Assembly: GCA_900541585.1 (NCBI GenBank)
Contig: UQKD01000003.1
Span: 128,158 to 192,157 of the forward strand
Direction of reading: 5' to 3'
DNA from: an uncultured Alistipes sp.
Lineage (GTDB): Bacteria > Bacteroidota > Bacteroidia > Bacteroidales > Rikenellaceae
Length of the DNA: 64,000 bases
Made by a program: the position numbers and the translations under genes. This document shows, one piece after another, positions 55,913 through 64,000 of the stretch. The notes beneath the pieces are model-generated. The model saw only the letters and a list, made by a program, of their open reading frames with translations. It did not search any database and was not told where the DNA came from. The number at the start of each line of letters is the position of its first letter. Position 1 is the stretch's first letter.

Positions 55913-56473
55913 TCAACGCCCGGCGTGCCAGGCCGTCTCGGCATCGAGCAGGCGGCGCAGTTGGCGCAGGAGCGCATCGTCGCGGAACCACTCCGCACCG
56001 TAGGTCAGGTTGAATTCGTAATCGAAATCGGCGGGATTGGCCCCCTGGTTGTGCTGGAGGATGGTTTCGGCCTTGTCGAGCGCCTTGACCCAGCGGGCTT
56101 CGGGCGTGGCGCAGGCTTCGTACTCCTCCCAGAGCGTCCGGATGCGTGCTGCGGCTTCATCGGGCAGCAGGGGCGTGAGCCGCTCCATGGCCGACTGTTC
56201 CGCAGCGGCTTTGGCGGCGGGGTCGCACTGCGCGACAGCCGGGATGTCGCCTTCGTAAGCCTCCCCGAGGTCGTGGACCAGGCACATCGCGAGGACCCGC
56301 TGCAGGTCGAGTTCCGGCTTTTCGTCCGCAAGGACGAGGGCCAGCAGGGCCAGCCGCCACGTGTGTTCGGCAGTGCTTTCGTGCCGTCCGGCCGAGGTGC
56401 GGGCCGAGCGCAGGACGTTTTTCAGCCGTTCGGTTTCGCGCATGAATTGCAGGTATCGTTCCAGTTTTTCCAT
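55913..56473 (-). CDS. HD domain hydrolase, 5'-deoxynucleotidase-like
   Basis: A 186-residue protein starting at MEKLERYLQFMRETE (56473). The metal residues are in STAEHTWRLALLAL (H...), MCLVHDLGEAYEGDIPA (HD pair) and the late LDKAETILQHN (D). This pattern is that of YfbR/HDDC2-type phosphohydrolases acting on nucleoside monophosphates. Upstream start codons exist but run through the ABC-F promoter region. Confidence 0.88.
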   Translation of the reverse strand: MEKLERYLQFMRETERLKNVLRSARTSAGRHESTAEHTWRLALLALVLADEKPELDLQRVLAMCLVHDLGEAYEGDIPAVAQCDPAAKAAAEQSAMERLTPLLPDEAAARIRTLWEEYEACATPEARWVKALDKAETILQHNQGANPADFDYEFNLTYGAEWFRDDALLRQLRRLLDAETAWHAGR

Positions 56474-56527
56474 ATCCGGGATTCTGTTTCGGGACCGTAA
56501 AGATACGATATGTCGGATTAAATCGCT

Positions 56528-56535
56528 AACTTTGC
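56528..56535 (+). promoter_or_regulatory. -7 box of ABC-F gene
   Basis: TAACTTTG. It would give an unusually long leader of about 150 nt before the ATG at 56693, containing the hairpin at 56589-56615. Confidence 0.45.
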
Positions 56536-56588
56536 TGCAATTATCCGGATATGGGATTTGCCGGCGGTGAAATGGTTTGACGACTGGA

Positions 56589-56615
56589 AAGCCTCCCTTT
56601 GTCAAAGGAAGGCTT
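56589..56615. repeat. Hairpin in the ABC-F leader, REP-like
   Basis: AAGCCTCCCTTTG (56589-56601) pairs with CAAAGGAAGGCTT (56603-56615) with one mismatch and a 1-nt centre; GGAGGG follows. Confidence 0.55.
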
Positions 56616-56692
56616 GGAGGGAATGTCGGGACCGAATCGTGAATTCGCCGTGGAGACCTTCCGGAAGAAATGATACGTGCGTTTACGAATTT

Positions 56693-58630
56693 ATGATTTC
56701 ACTCGACAACCTTACCGTAAGCTATGGGGGCTGGACCCTCTTCGACAATATTTCGTTCCTGATCAACCCGAAGGACCGCATCGGCCTGGTGGGCAGGAAC
56801 GGCGCAGGTAAAACCACGCTCCTGCGCATCATCACGGGCGAACAGCAGCCCACGTCGGGCGCCGTGACGCTCAACGGCGACTGCACGATCGGCTACCTGC
56901 CGCAGACGATGCGCGTGGCGGACACCACGACACTCGCCGAAGAGACCGCCAAGGCCTTCGAGGAGGTGCTGCGGCTCGAAGCCCGGATCGAGTACCTGAC
57001 GCGCGAGATCGCCGAGCGCACCGACTACGAAAGCCCCGAATACGAACAGCTCCTGCACCGTCTGAACGACGCGCAGGACCACTACCATATCCTCGGCGGC
57101 GAGACCCGCGACGCGGACATCGAGAAGACGCTGCTGGGCCTCGGGTTCAAGCGCGAGGACTTCGGGCGCGCCACGAGCGAGTTCTCGGGCGGCTGGCGCA
57201 TGCGTATCGAACTGGCGAAGCTGCTGCTCAGGCGGCCCTCGATCTTCCTGCTGGACGAGCCGACGAACCACCTCGACATCGAGTCGATTCAGTGGCTCGA
57301 AGAGTATCTCCGGAATTACAACGGCGCGGTGCTGCTCATTTCGCACGACCGTGCCTTCCTGGACAACGTCACCAACCGCACGGTCGAACTGTCGCTGGGC
57401 AAGATCACCGATTACAAGGTCTCCTATTCGAAATACGTCGTCCTGCGCGCCGAGCGCCGGGCGCAGCAGGTGGCGGCCTACGAGAACCAGCAGCGGATGA
57501 TCGAGAAGACCGAGGAGTTCATCGAGAAGTTCCGCTACAAGCCCACCAAGTCGAACCAGGTGCAGTCGCGTATCAAGCAGCTGGAGCGGCTGGACCGTCT
57601 CGAGATCGAGGAGGAGGACCTCGCCACGCTCAACATCAAGTTCCCGCCCGCGCCCCGCTCGGGGCAGATCGTCGCGGAGATCAGCGAGGCCGGCATGTCG
57701 TTCGGAGCGAAACATGTTTTCAGCGGAGCGAATTTCGTGATCGGGAAGGGCGACAAGATCGCGCTGGTGGGCCGCAACGGCGAGGGCAAGACGACCCTCG
57801 CGCGCATGCTGATCGGCCAGCTGACGCCGACCGAAGGGTCGGTGCGCCTCGGGGCGAACGTCAATATCGGGTATTACGCCCAGAATCAGGACGATTTGAT
57901 GGACGGCGATTTCACGGTCTACGACACGCTGGACCGTGTGGCTGTGGGTGACATCCGCACCCGCCTGCGCGACATTCTGGGGGCGTTCCTGTTCCGCGGC
58001 GAGGACATCGACAAGAAGGTCAAGGTCCTCTCCGGCGGTGAACGGGCGCGTCTGGCGATGGCCCGCATGATGCTCGAACCGCGCAACCTGCTGGTGCTGG
58101 ACGAGCCGACGAACCACATGGACATGCGTTCGAAGGACATCCTCAAGAACGCCATCATGAAATACGACGGGACGGTGGTCGTGGTGTCGCACGACCGCGA
58201 ATTCCTCGACGGCATGGTCGAGAAGGTCTACGAATTCCGCGACGGCGGGGTGAAGGAGTACCTGGGCGGCATCTACTATTTCCTCGAAAAGCGCAAGCTG
58301 GAGTCGCTGCAGGAGATCGAGCGGAAGGACGCTCCGGCCAAGACCGCGGCGAAGGGCGACGAGCCGGCTGTCTCCGGAAAACTCTCCTACGAGCAGCGGA
58401 AGGAGCAGGAGAGGCAGGTCCGCAAGTTGCGGAAAGCCGTCGAAGCCGTGGAGGCCGACCTGGCGGAGATCGAGAAGCGGATCGCGGAGTACGATGCGCG
58501 GTTCGCCGCCGCGACCGAATACAACGAGGCCGACTACAAGGCCTACAACGAACTGAAAACCCGCTACGACCACCAGATGCACGAGTGGGAGAAGGCGTCG
58601 TACGAGCTGGAACTCGTCGAAGAACAGTGA
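56693..58630 (+). CDS. ABC-F family ATPase
   Basis: A 645-residue protein starting at MISLDNLTVSYGGWTL (56693). Two nucleotide-binding domains: GRNGAGKTTLL with SGGWRMRIELAKLL, and GRNGEGKTTLARM with SGGERARLAMARM; each has a DEPTNH box. They are joined by a charged linker (about 240-320, with FRYKPTKSNQVQSRIKQLERL), the P-site interaction motif of ABC-F proteins. No membrane segment. A C-terminal coiled coil (about 570-645). It probably acts on stalled ribosomes, or as a Uup/YdiF-type factor; resistance is not shown. Confidence 0.93.
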   Translation: MISLDNLTVSYGGWTLFDNISFLINPKDRIGLVGRNGAGKTTLLRIITGEQQPTSGAVTLNGDCTIGYLPQTMRVADTTTLAEETAKAFEEVLRLEARIEYLTREIAERTDYESPEYEQLLHRLNDAQDHYHILGGETRDADIEKTLLGLGFKREDFGRATSEFSGGWRMRIELAKLLLRRPSIFLLDEPTNHLDIESIQWLEEYLRNYNGAVLLISHDRAFLDNVTNRTVELSLGKITDYKVSYSKYVVLRAERRAQQVAAYENQQRMIEKTEEFIEKFRYKPTKSNQVQSRIKQLERLDRLEIEEEDLATLNIKFPPAPRSGQIVAEISEAGMSFGAKHVFSGANFVIGKGDKIALVGRNGEGKTTLARMLIGQLTPTEGSVRLGANVNIGYYAQNQDDLMDGDFTVYDTLDRVAVGDIRTRLRDILGAFLFRGEDIDKKVKVLSGGERARLAMARMMLEPRNLLVLDEPTNHMDMRSKDILKNAIMKYDGTVVVVSHDREFLDGMVEKVYEFRDGGVKEYLGGIYYFLEKRKLESLQEIERKDAPAKTAAKGDEPAVSGKLSYEQRKEQERQVRKLRKAVEAVEADLAEIEKRIAEYDARFAAATEYNEADYKAYNELKTRYDHQMHEWEKASYELELVEEQ

Positions 58631-58666
58631 TTTTCGATTTTATGCGGCTCTTTTCGTCCATCCCTC

Positions 58667-58715
58667 GTCCGTCCCGAATGGGAAATACGTCTTGTATGTC
58701 CCATCCGCGCCGGAC
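58667..58715. repeat. Palindromic element, copy 2, upstream of rlmB
   Basis: Imperfect hairpin with inner arms GAATGGGAAATAC and GTATGTCCCATCC and outer arms GTCCG/CGGAC; followed by TTTACGATG. It resembles the element at 5634-5679 in layout and in the shared GAATGG...CCATCCG...ACGATG. Confidence 0.5.
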
Positions 58716-58733
58716 TTTACGATGAACAGATAA

Positions 58734-58741
58734 TAATTTTG
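58734..58741 (+). promoter_or_regulatory. -7 box of rlmB (leaderless)
   Basis: TAATTTTG ends 4 nt before the ATG at 58746. Confidence 0.55.
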
Positions 58742-58745
58742 CACA

Positions 58746-59486
58746 ATGGATAATATCATTTTCGGGATTCGTCCCGTGGCCGAAGCGATCGAGGCCGGAA
58801 AGCAGATCGAAAAACTCTACATCCGCAAGGGCGCCGAAGGGCAGCTGATGCAGGAGCTGAAAGACCTTTGCATGCGCCACCGCCTGCATTATCAGGAGGT
58901 TCCGGTCGAGAAGCTTAACCGCCTGACGCGCGGCAACCACCAGGGAGTCGTGGCGCAGACCGCGGCTATCGAGTATGTGCAGCTGGCCGACATTCTGGAA
59001 CGTGTGCCCGAAGACGAGACGCCGCTCGTGGTGTTGTTCGACGGGGTGACCGACGTGCGGAATTTCGGGGCCATCGCCCGCTCGGCCGAGTGCGCCGGGG
59101 CGCACGGGCTGATCACGCCGCTGAAGAACTCTGCGCCCGTGAACGCCGAGGCGATCCGTTCGTCGGCCGGGGCGCTGACGACGATTCCGGTGTGCCGTGT
59201 CGGCTCGGTCCGCAACACGCTCAAGGCTTTGCAGACGGAGGGCTTCCAGGTCGTAGCCGCCACGGAGAAGAGCCGCAAGCTGCTCTACGACGCCGATTTC
59301 CGCCGTCCTACGGTGATCGTGATGGGCGCCGAGGATACGGGCATCTCGAAAGAGGTGCTCAAACTCTGCGACGAGCAGCTGGCCATCCCGCTGATCGGCC
59401 ACATCGAGTCGCTCAACGTCTCGGCCGCGGCGGCCGTGATGCTGTTCGAGGTCGTACGCCAACGCATCGGCGAAGGCGGTGAATAG
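58746..59486 (+). CDS. rlmB: 23S rRNA 2'-O-methyltransferase, RlmB/TrmH family
   Basis: A 246-residue SPOUT methyltransferase. An N-terminal substrate-binding domain (IIFGIRPVAEAIEAGKQIEKLYIRKG, NRLTRGNHQGVVA) precedes the knotted domain with FDGVTDVRNFGAIARSAEC, VIVMGAEDTGIS and LNVSAAAAVMLFEV. RlmB methylates G2251 of 23S rRNA; other TrmH specificities cannot be excluded. Confidence 0.93.
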   Translation: MDNIIFGIRPVAEAIEAGKQIEKLYIRKGAEGQLMQELKDLCMRHRLHYQEVPVEKLNRLTRGNHQGVVAQTAAIEYVQLADILERVPEDETPLVVLFDGVTDVRNFGAIARSAECAGAHGLITPLKNSAPVNAEAIRSSAGALTTIPVCRVGSVRNTLKALQTEGFQVVAATEKSRKLLYDADFRRPTVIVMGAEDTGISKEVLKLCDEQLAIPLIGHIESLNVSAAAAVMLFEVVRQRIGEGGE

Positions 59487-59632
59487 CCGTTTCCCGGAAC
59501 CGATTCTCCGGAATGCCGGCCTGCCGCCGTGCGGGACGCCGCTTTTGCGGGAAGAAGGGCGGGGCAAATACATCCGCGGGCTGTGATTGCGGTCCGCGGA
59601 ATCCGATAAACCAGACAGACACTGATAAACCT

Positions 59633-61366
59633 ATGAAAAAGAAACTCGAATCCTGCCTGCGCTGGCTCCGCGAAGGGGCCGTGCGGGTCGTGCGGTCGTA
59701 CCCGGTCGAAATGCTCCTGGCGCTTTATGCCTGCGTGGGATGTCTCGCGACCTATGAACTGCAATGGGACGACGACCTGCTTCTCGTGAAGCTGGCCCTT
59801 GTGCCGCTCTTCTTCGCGCTGGCCCTTGCGCTCAACGTGCTGGCGGGCCGCGGACCGTGGCGGAGGGTTTACTGGGTTTCGTGGGTCCCGCTCGTGCCGC
59901 TGTCGCTCTGGGGCGGGCTGGAGGCGTGGGTCGGAAGCGCACCTTTTCACATCTCGCTCGGCATACTGGCTCCGTTGCTGCTGCTGTTGAGCCTGCGGAC
60001 CGTGCGGAACGACCTTTTCGTGAGCGGAACGGTCATCTGGCTGCGCTCGGGTGCGCTGGCCCTGCTGTTCGCCAATGTCGCGCTGGGACTGTTTTACGCC
60101 ATACTTTACTCGACGACCTATATTTTCGGGCTTGAAGGCGAATGGATCGGGGACGTCGCGGTCTGGGCCGTGACGATCTGCGAGACACTGGCCGTGCCGC
60201 TGCTGTTCCTGATGATGGCCGACCGTTGGCGGGGCGCCGAACTGCGCGGCAACCGCATCCTCGAAGTGCTGCTGAACTACATCGTGACGCCCGCGCTGCT
60301 GATCTATGCCGTGATCCTTTACCTTTACATGGTCAAAATCCTCGTCACGTGGTCGCTGCCCGAGGGCGGCGTGGCCTACATGGTCTTCGGATTCACGATG
60401 ACGGCGCTGGCCGTGAAGGCGCTGGGGCAACTGCTTGAAAAGCGGATTTACGACTGGTTCTTCAATCGTTTCAGCCTGGTGTCGCTGCCCGTGCTGGTGC
60501 TGTTCTGGATCGGTGTGGTGCGCCGTACGAACGAATACGGGCTGACCGAACCGCGCGTCTACCTCGTGGTGTGCGGCGGCCTGATGACCTTCTGCGTACT
60601 GCTGTTTCTGTCGCGGCGCGCGGGCCGCTACCTGTGGGTGTGCCTTGCGGCGTGGGTGAGCTTCGCCGCGGTCGCCTATGTGCCGGCTTTCGAGCCGGAG
60701 AGGGTCGCCGTGCGGTCGCAGCTGCATCGCGCCGAGCGGATCGCGCGGTCGCTCGATCGTCTCGACGCCGGGGGACGGCTTCTGCTGACGCCGTTTCCGC
60801 TTGCCGATACGGTATATAAAAAGCAGTACCGCCACTTGTACGAGTCGCTCGACTACATCCGCCGCGACAGCGCGGCTTTCGCACGGTTCGGTGTGAAGGA
60901 CCTCGACGATCTGGCCGCGATCTTCCCCGAAGGGATGCGCGATTACGTGAGGTGGGGCTATGATTGGTGTTGTGTCGATACATGTGTCGATACCAATATC
61001 ATTGAACTGGAGGCACCCATTAATGTCCGGTTCGAGGTAAATGCGGAATATCCGCATTATTATACGAATCTCCGGAACTGGTACAACGATAATAGTTATG
61101 ATATCAGTAACGATACGCTTCGTCTGTTTTTGGGGGAGGAGCGAGCCGTATACGGGATTCCCTGTCGGGATTTGCTGGAACGCCAATTGGAAAGGAGTGG
61201 ATTCGATCCGGCCGAAGCGTGCGAGCCTACGCCGGAGCAGTTGCTGCGGCTGTTGGATTACCGCGATGACCGTTGCCGGATTCTGTTCGAAAATATTAAG
61301 TTGGAACGTACGGACTCTGCCGTTGTAATACAGGGAATGTCGATCAATGCTGTGCTGATGCGATGA
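59633..61366 (+). CDS. DUF4153 multi-pass membrane protein
   Basis: A 577-residue protein starting at MKKKLESCLRWLREG (59633). About ten to twelve hydrophobic segments fill residues 25-395 (for example VKLALVPLFFALALALNVLAG, ALLIYAVILYLYMVKIL), then a 180-residue soluble C-terminal part with charged helices. The stretch YIVTPALLIYAVILYLYMVKIL matches DUF4153. Its 4-nt overlap with the next gene suggests coupling. Function unknown. Confidence 0.85.
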   Translation: MKKKLESCLRWLREGAVRVVRSYPVEMLLALYACVGCLATYELQWDDDLLLVKLALVPLFFALALALNVLAGRGPWRRVYWVSWVPLVPLSLWGGLEAWVGSAPFHISLGILAPLLLLLSLRTVRNDLFVSGTVIWLRSGALALLFANVALGLFYAILYSTTYIFGLEGEWIGDVAVWAVTICETLAVPLLFLMMADRWRGAELRGNRILEVLLNYIVTPALLIYAVILYLYMVKILVTWSLPEGGVAYMVFGFTMTALAVKALGQLLEKRIYDWFFNRFSLVSLPVLVLFWIGVVRRTNEYGLTEPRVYLVVCGGLMTFCVLLFLSRRAGRYLWVCLAAWVSFAAVAYVPAFEPERVAVRSQLHRAERIARSLDRLDAGGRLLLTPFPLADTVYKKQYRHLYESLDYIRRDSAAFARFGVKDLDDLAAIFPEGMRDYVRWGYDWCCVDTCVDTNIIELEAPINVRFEVNAEYPHYYTNLRNWYNDNSYDISNDTLRLFLGEERAVYGIPCRDLLERQLERSGFDPAEACEPTPEQLLRLLDYRDDRCRILFENIKLERTDSAVVIQGMSINAVLMR

Positions 61367-61938
61367 TCTCGGTCTATGTGCATCCCCGGCTGGGCGAGGT
61401 GACCCTCTCGCAGACCGTGCGCGCCCGCCGCATTTCCATTTCGGTGCGCGCCACGGGGGCCGTGCGGTTGGCGTTTCCCTGCGGGGTGTCGCAAAAACGG
61501 GCTTTGGGATTTCTGGAGCAAAAAGAGGCATGGATCGGGGCGGCGCGCGAACGGCTGGCCCGCAAACGGGCATCCCTGCCTCCGCAGCTGCCGCCCGAGG
61601 AGCAGGAGGCCCGTATCGAAGAACTGCGCCGCGCGGCGAAAGCCGATCTGCCGGGGCGTATTGCGCGGCTGTCGGAGGCGACGGGGCTGAAGTACGGGAA
61701 ACTTTCGATCCGCGCCTCGCGCACGAAGTGGGGGAGCTGTTCGGGGTGCAACAACATCTCGTTGAGCCTCTTTCTGATGACCCTTCCGGAGCACCTGCGC
61801 GACTATGTGATCGTCCACGAACTCTGCCACACGGTTCACCACGACCATTCGCCCCGTTTCCATGCCTTGGTCGATCGTCTGGTCGGAGGGTGCGAAAAAC
61901 CCCTTAACCGGGAGTTAAGGGGTTTCGCAATTCGTTGA
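61363..61938 (+). CDS. YgjP-like (DUF45) metallopeptidase family protein
   Basis: A 191-residue protein. The zinc motif HELCHTVHHDHSPRFH (HExxH with a third ligand) and SRTKWGSCSGCNNISL are those of the SprT/YgjP (M48-like) group. No membrane segments. The start overlaps DUF4153 by 4 nt (ATGA). The last 15 codons contain a terminator hairpin. Function is not known for the family. Confidence 0.87.
   Translation: MISVYVHPRLGEVTLSQTVRARRISISVRATGAVRLAFPCGVSQKRALGFLEQKEAWIGAARERLARKRASLPPQLPPEEQEARIEELRRAAKADLPGRIARLSEATGLKYGKLSIRASRTKWGSCSGCNNISLSLFLMTLPEHLRDYVIVHELCHTVHHDHSPRFHALVDRLVGGCEKPLNRELRGFAIR
61892..61928 (-). terminator. Terminator inside the 3' end of the YgjP-like gene
   Basis: Stem AAACCCCTTAA/TTAAGGGGTTT with a CGC/GCG outer pair and 7-nt loop. 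T5 follows on the minus strand, where it lies 30 nt past the GlpT-like gene's stop. Confidence 0.75.
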
Positions 61939-61957
61939 GCCGCTTCGGGCGGTCGTG

Positions 61958-63352
61958 CTATTTCTGACCGAGAACTTCCTTTTCCCCCTTGTATGTGAAG
62001 GCCATGAAGAGGATCGAGAGGAAGCAGGCTGCGATGAGCAGGATGAATGTCCAGTCCCAGCCGGCCTTTTCGGCCACGGAGCCGATCACGATATTGGCCA
62101 GGATGGCCGTTCCGAGGAAATAGCCGAAGAATCCGGTCAGTCCGGCCGCCGTTCCGGCCGCGTTTTTCGGGGCCAGGTCGAGCGCCTGCACGCCGATGAG
62201 CATGACCGGGCCGTAGATGAAGAACCCGATGGCGATCAGCGACATGGTGACGATGACGTAGTTCGACGAGAACTGCCAGTAGAGGAAGATGAAGACCGCG
62301 ACGATCGCCATGAAAAGAATGGTGGGGACGGCGCGGCGTCCGTGGAACACCTTGTCGCTCAACCAGCCGCAGACCAGCGTGCCGGGAATGGCGGCGAACT
62401 CGTAAGCGAAGTAGGCCCAGCCAGCCTGCTTGATGTCGTAGCCCTGTGCGTCGCGGAGAAAGGTCGGCGCCCAGTCGAGGCATCCGTAGCGCACCATGTA
62501 GACGAAGGCGTTGGCGATGGCGATGAACCACAGCAGTTTGTTGTTCAGAACGTACTTGAAGAAAATTTCGCGCGTCGAAAGCACCTCTTCCTGCTTGGCG
62601 CTGTAATTCTTCGGATAGTCGTTGCGCCACTTCTCCACCGAAGGTAGGCTGCACGACTGCGGCGTGTCGCGGATCAGCACGTAGGCCAGGATGGCGATGA
62701 AGATGGCGACGACCGCCGGGAAGAGGTAAGTGCCTATCAGGAAGTAGAATTCCGAGTGGCTTCCGTAGAACCAGGAGCCGAACCAGATGGCGCCGTAAAC
62801 GGCCATCGGGCCTACCAGCGCCCCGCCCACATTGTGGGCGCAGTTCCAGATCGACATCTTCGTGCCGCGTTCCTTGATCGAGAACCAGTGGGTCATGACG
62901 CGGCCGCACGGAGGCCAGCCCATCCCGTTGAACCAGCCCACCAGGAAGTTCAGGACCGCCATGAGGATGATGGCCAGCCGCTTGTGCTCCGGGCCGAGCA
63001 GCGTTACCGGGACGATCATGAACATCATCGCCACGGCGGCCAGGACCAGTCCCAGCGGCAGGAATACACGCGCATTGCTGCGGTCGGAGACGCTTCCCAT
63101 CAGGAATTTGGAAAGGGCGTAGGCCACGGCGTTCATCGAGAGGACGATGCTCAACTCGCTCTGGTCGAAGCCGAGCAGCGTGAGCTCGGGAATCGCCATC
63201 GAGAAATTCTTCCGGACGATGTAGAAGCCGGCATATCCGATGAAGATGCCGAGGAATACCTGCAGACGCATGCGTTTGTACTTCGCATCGACCTTGTCGG
63301 CCTCCATTTCCGGTCTATACGCAGGGGGTTGTAGTAATTTCCACATGTTCAA
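61958..63352 (-). CDS. GlpT/UhpT-type organophosphate:phosphate antiporter (MFS)
   Basis: A 464-residue, 12-segment transporter. GYAGFYIVRKNFSMAIPEL, LSKFLMGSVSDRSN and NGMGWPPCGRVMTHWFS are motifs of the OPA family; the last contains the phosphate-binding region. Glycerol-3-phosphate is the likely substrate because a glycerol-3-phosphate dehydrogenase gene lies 89 nt upstream. A second ATG (63346) is possible. Confidence 0.9.
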   Translation of the reverse strand: MNMWKLLQPPAYRPEMEADKVDAKYKRMRLQVFLGIFIGYAGFYIVRKNFSMAIPELTLLGFDQSELSIVLSMNAVAYALSKFLMGSVSDRSNARVFLPLGLVLAAVAMMFMIVPVTLLGPEHKRLAIILMAVLNFLVGWFNGMGWPPCGRVMTHWFSIKERGTKMSIWNCAHNVGGALVGPMAVYGAIWFGSWFYGSHSEFYFLIGTYLFPAVVAIFIAILAYVLIRDTPQSCSLPSVEKWRNDYPKNYSAKQEEVLSTREIFFKYVLNNKLLWFIAIANAFVYMVRYGCLDWAPTFLRDAQGYDIKQAGWAYFAYEFAAIPGTLVCGWLSDKVFHGRRAVPTILFMAIVAVFIFLYWQFSSNYVIVTMSLIAIGFFIYGPVMLIGVQALDLAPKNAAGTAAGLTGFFGYFLGTAILANIVIGSVAEKAGWDWTFILLIAACFLSILFMAFTYKGEKEVLGQK

Positions 63353-63380
63353 GTTGTTATAGTTTTGGCTTTTACCTCCA

Positions 63381-63407
63381 AAGCCCCTCCTTTGCAGGAC
63401 GGGGCTT
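63381..63407. repeat. REP-like hairpin between dehydrogenase and GlpT genes
   Basis: AAGCCCC (63381-63387) and GGGGCTT (63401-63407) enclose TCC...GGA. Related hairpins lie at 41654 and 56589. No T tract. Confidence 0.45.
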
Positions 63408-63441
63408 CGGGGATATTCGGGTTTCGGGGATTCAGGCGGTT

Positions 63442-64000
63442 TTAATTTTCCTCAAAGATATAATTTTTTGCCATCTTCGTGAAACTTTCGACCTGCGCAT
63501 CGATCCATGCCTGGTCGCGGCCCAGTTCGCGGGCCATCGTTTCGGCGACCTTCGGGGCGGCGGCCATCGCCTCGCGGGCGTCGACGAACAGCAGCCGCAC
63601 GCGGCGCGCCAGCACGTCCTCGACCGAAAGGGCCATCTCTTCGCGCACGGCCCATACCACCTCGGCCAGCGTATAGCCGAACTTCGGCGAGAGTTTTTCG
63701 CCCAGCGCCGGGTTCTCCTTGATCAGGTTCAGGATCTTCGGCTCGTCCGAACCGTAAACGTACATATGGTCGGCGAGGTTGGGATTCTTGCGGTAGCCGT
63801 GGATATGGAATTTCTTGGTCACGCACTTGCGCTCGGGAAGGCCCGCTACCTCGATGGCCTTGTCCACCGTGTCCTCGGCCATCAGGCGGTAGGAGGTCCA
63901 CTTGCCGCCGGTGATCGTCACCAGGCCGTTGTCCGAGGTGATGACCTTGTGGCTGCGCGAAATCTCCTTCGTGTTCTTGCCCTCTTTCTTGGGCGCCGCC
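63442..64000 (-). CDS. Glycerol-3-phosphate dehydrogenase, C-terminal part (partial)
   Basis: The gene runs off the window's right edge; 186 codons including the stop are seen. The flavoprotein motif GLVTITGGKWTSYRLMAEDTVDKAI is near the visible start, and the C-terminal domain (LPERKCVTKKF, ALSVEDVLARRVRLLFVDAREA) matches GlpD/GlpA-type FAD enzymes. It oxidises glycerol-3-phosphate to dihydroxyacetone phosphate. The linked GlpT-like transporter supports this. Whether GlpD or GlpA cannot be told from this part. Confidence 0.9.
   Translation of the reverse strand, partial: AAPKKEGKNTKEISRSHKVITSDNGLVTITGGKWTSYRLMAEDTVDKAIEVAGLPERKCVTKKFHIHGYRKNPNLADHMYVYGSDEPKILNLIKENPALGEKLSPKFGYTLAEVVWAVREEMALSVEDVLARRVRLLFVDAREAMAAAPKVAETMARELGRDQAWIDAQVESFTKMAKNYIFEEN

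Overview
The window looks like chromosomal DNA of a high-GC member of the Bacteroidales, most likely Alistipes or a close relative in the Rikenellaceae. The evidence is a SusC/SusD pair, a NigD-like lipoprotein, an NVEALA peptide gene, DUF2851, DUF3667 and GSCFA proteins, a LytTR/LytS-type regulator pair, and many copies of the Bacteroidetes -7 promoter box TAnnTTTG, three of them with a TTTG-like -33 box 19-20 nt upstream. Most genes are GC-rich housekeeping genes. The species is not determined.

Layout. 1-2900 (minus): rubredoxin, a PH-like membrane protein, ispD and an M23 peptidase lipoprotein. 2870-3230: repeat-rich DNA carrying duplicated promoters. 3259-5603 (plus): lpxK-punA-ssb. 5779-15824 (all minus): a Sus-like locus read in the order LytS-type kinase, met-zincin protease, susC, susD, LytTR regulator. 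15897-22182 (minus): SDR, dCMP deaminase, secA, DUF2851, SufT-like and sufE. 22210-27544: a phosphodiesterase-type hydrolase, GSCFA protein, ispE, DUF3667 protein, rpiB and a DUF454 protein. 27554-30129: a lipoprotein, then a lower-GC cassette (NVEALA peptide plus 6-bladed propeller lipoprotein) between two copies of a 23-nt repeat, then a small membrane protein. 30132-35891: typA, aroB, malic enzyme, a decayed beta-barrel gene and ruvB. 36110-38937: NigD-like lipoprotein, then an ECF sigma factor with a membrane-anchored beta-barrel partner. 39183-39257: tRNA-Arg(CCG). 39301-44109 (plus): S24-like regulator, riboflavin synthase, histidine kinase, lgt, HU/SPOR protein and GtrA protein. 44158-50457: uvrB, dnaG, smpB, HAD phosphatase and tsaB. 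50466-61938: an unknown helical protein, GH31 glycosidase, rmuC, rpe, HD hydrolase, ABC-F, rlmB, DUF4153 and a YgjP-like metallopeptidase. 61958-64000 (minus): GlpT-like transporter and the 3' part of a glycerol-3-phosphate dehydrogenase.

Three observations stand out. First, the LytTR regulator carries a run of nine G in the linker between its receiver and DNA-binding domains; loss of one G would remove the DNA-binding domain, so the Sus/protease locus may be phase-variable. Three 9-bp direct repeats upstream of susC are a candidate operator. Second, the NVEALA/propeller pair is translationally coupled, of lower GC, and sits between near-identical repeats, one of which is the 3' end of the neighbouring gene; it resembles a small mobile cassette of unknown function. 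Third, at nine genes TAnnTTTG lies only 4-6 nt before the start codon, which implies frequent leaderless transcription. No CRISPR array, rRNA, insertion sequence or prophage was seen.
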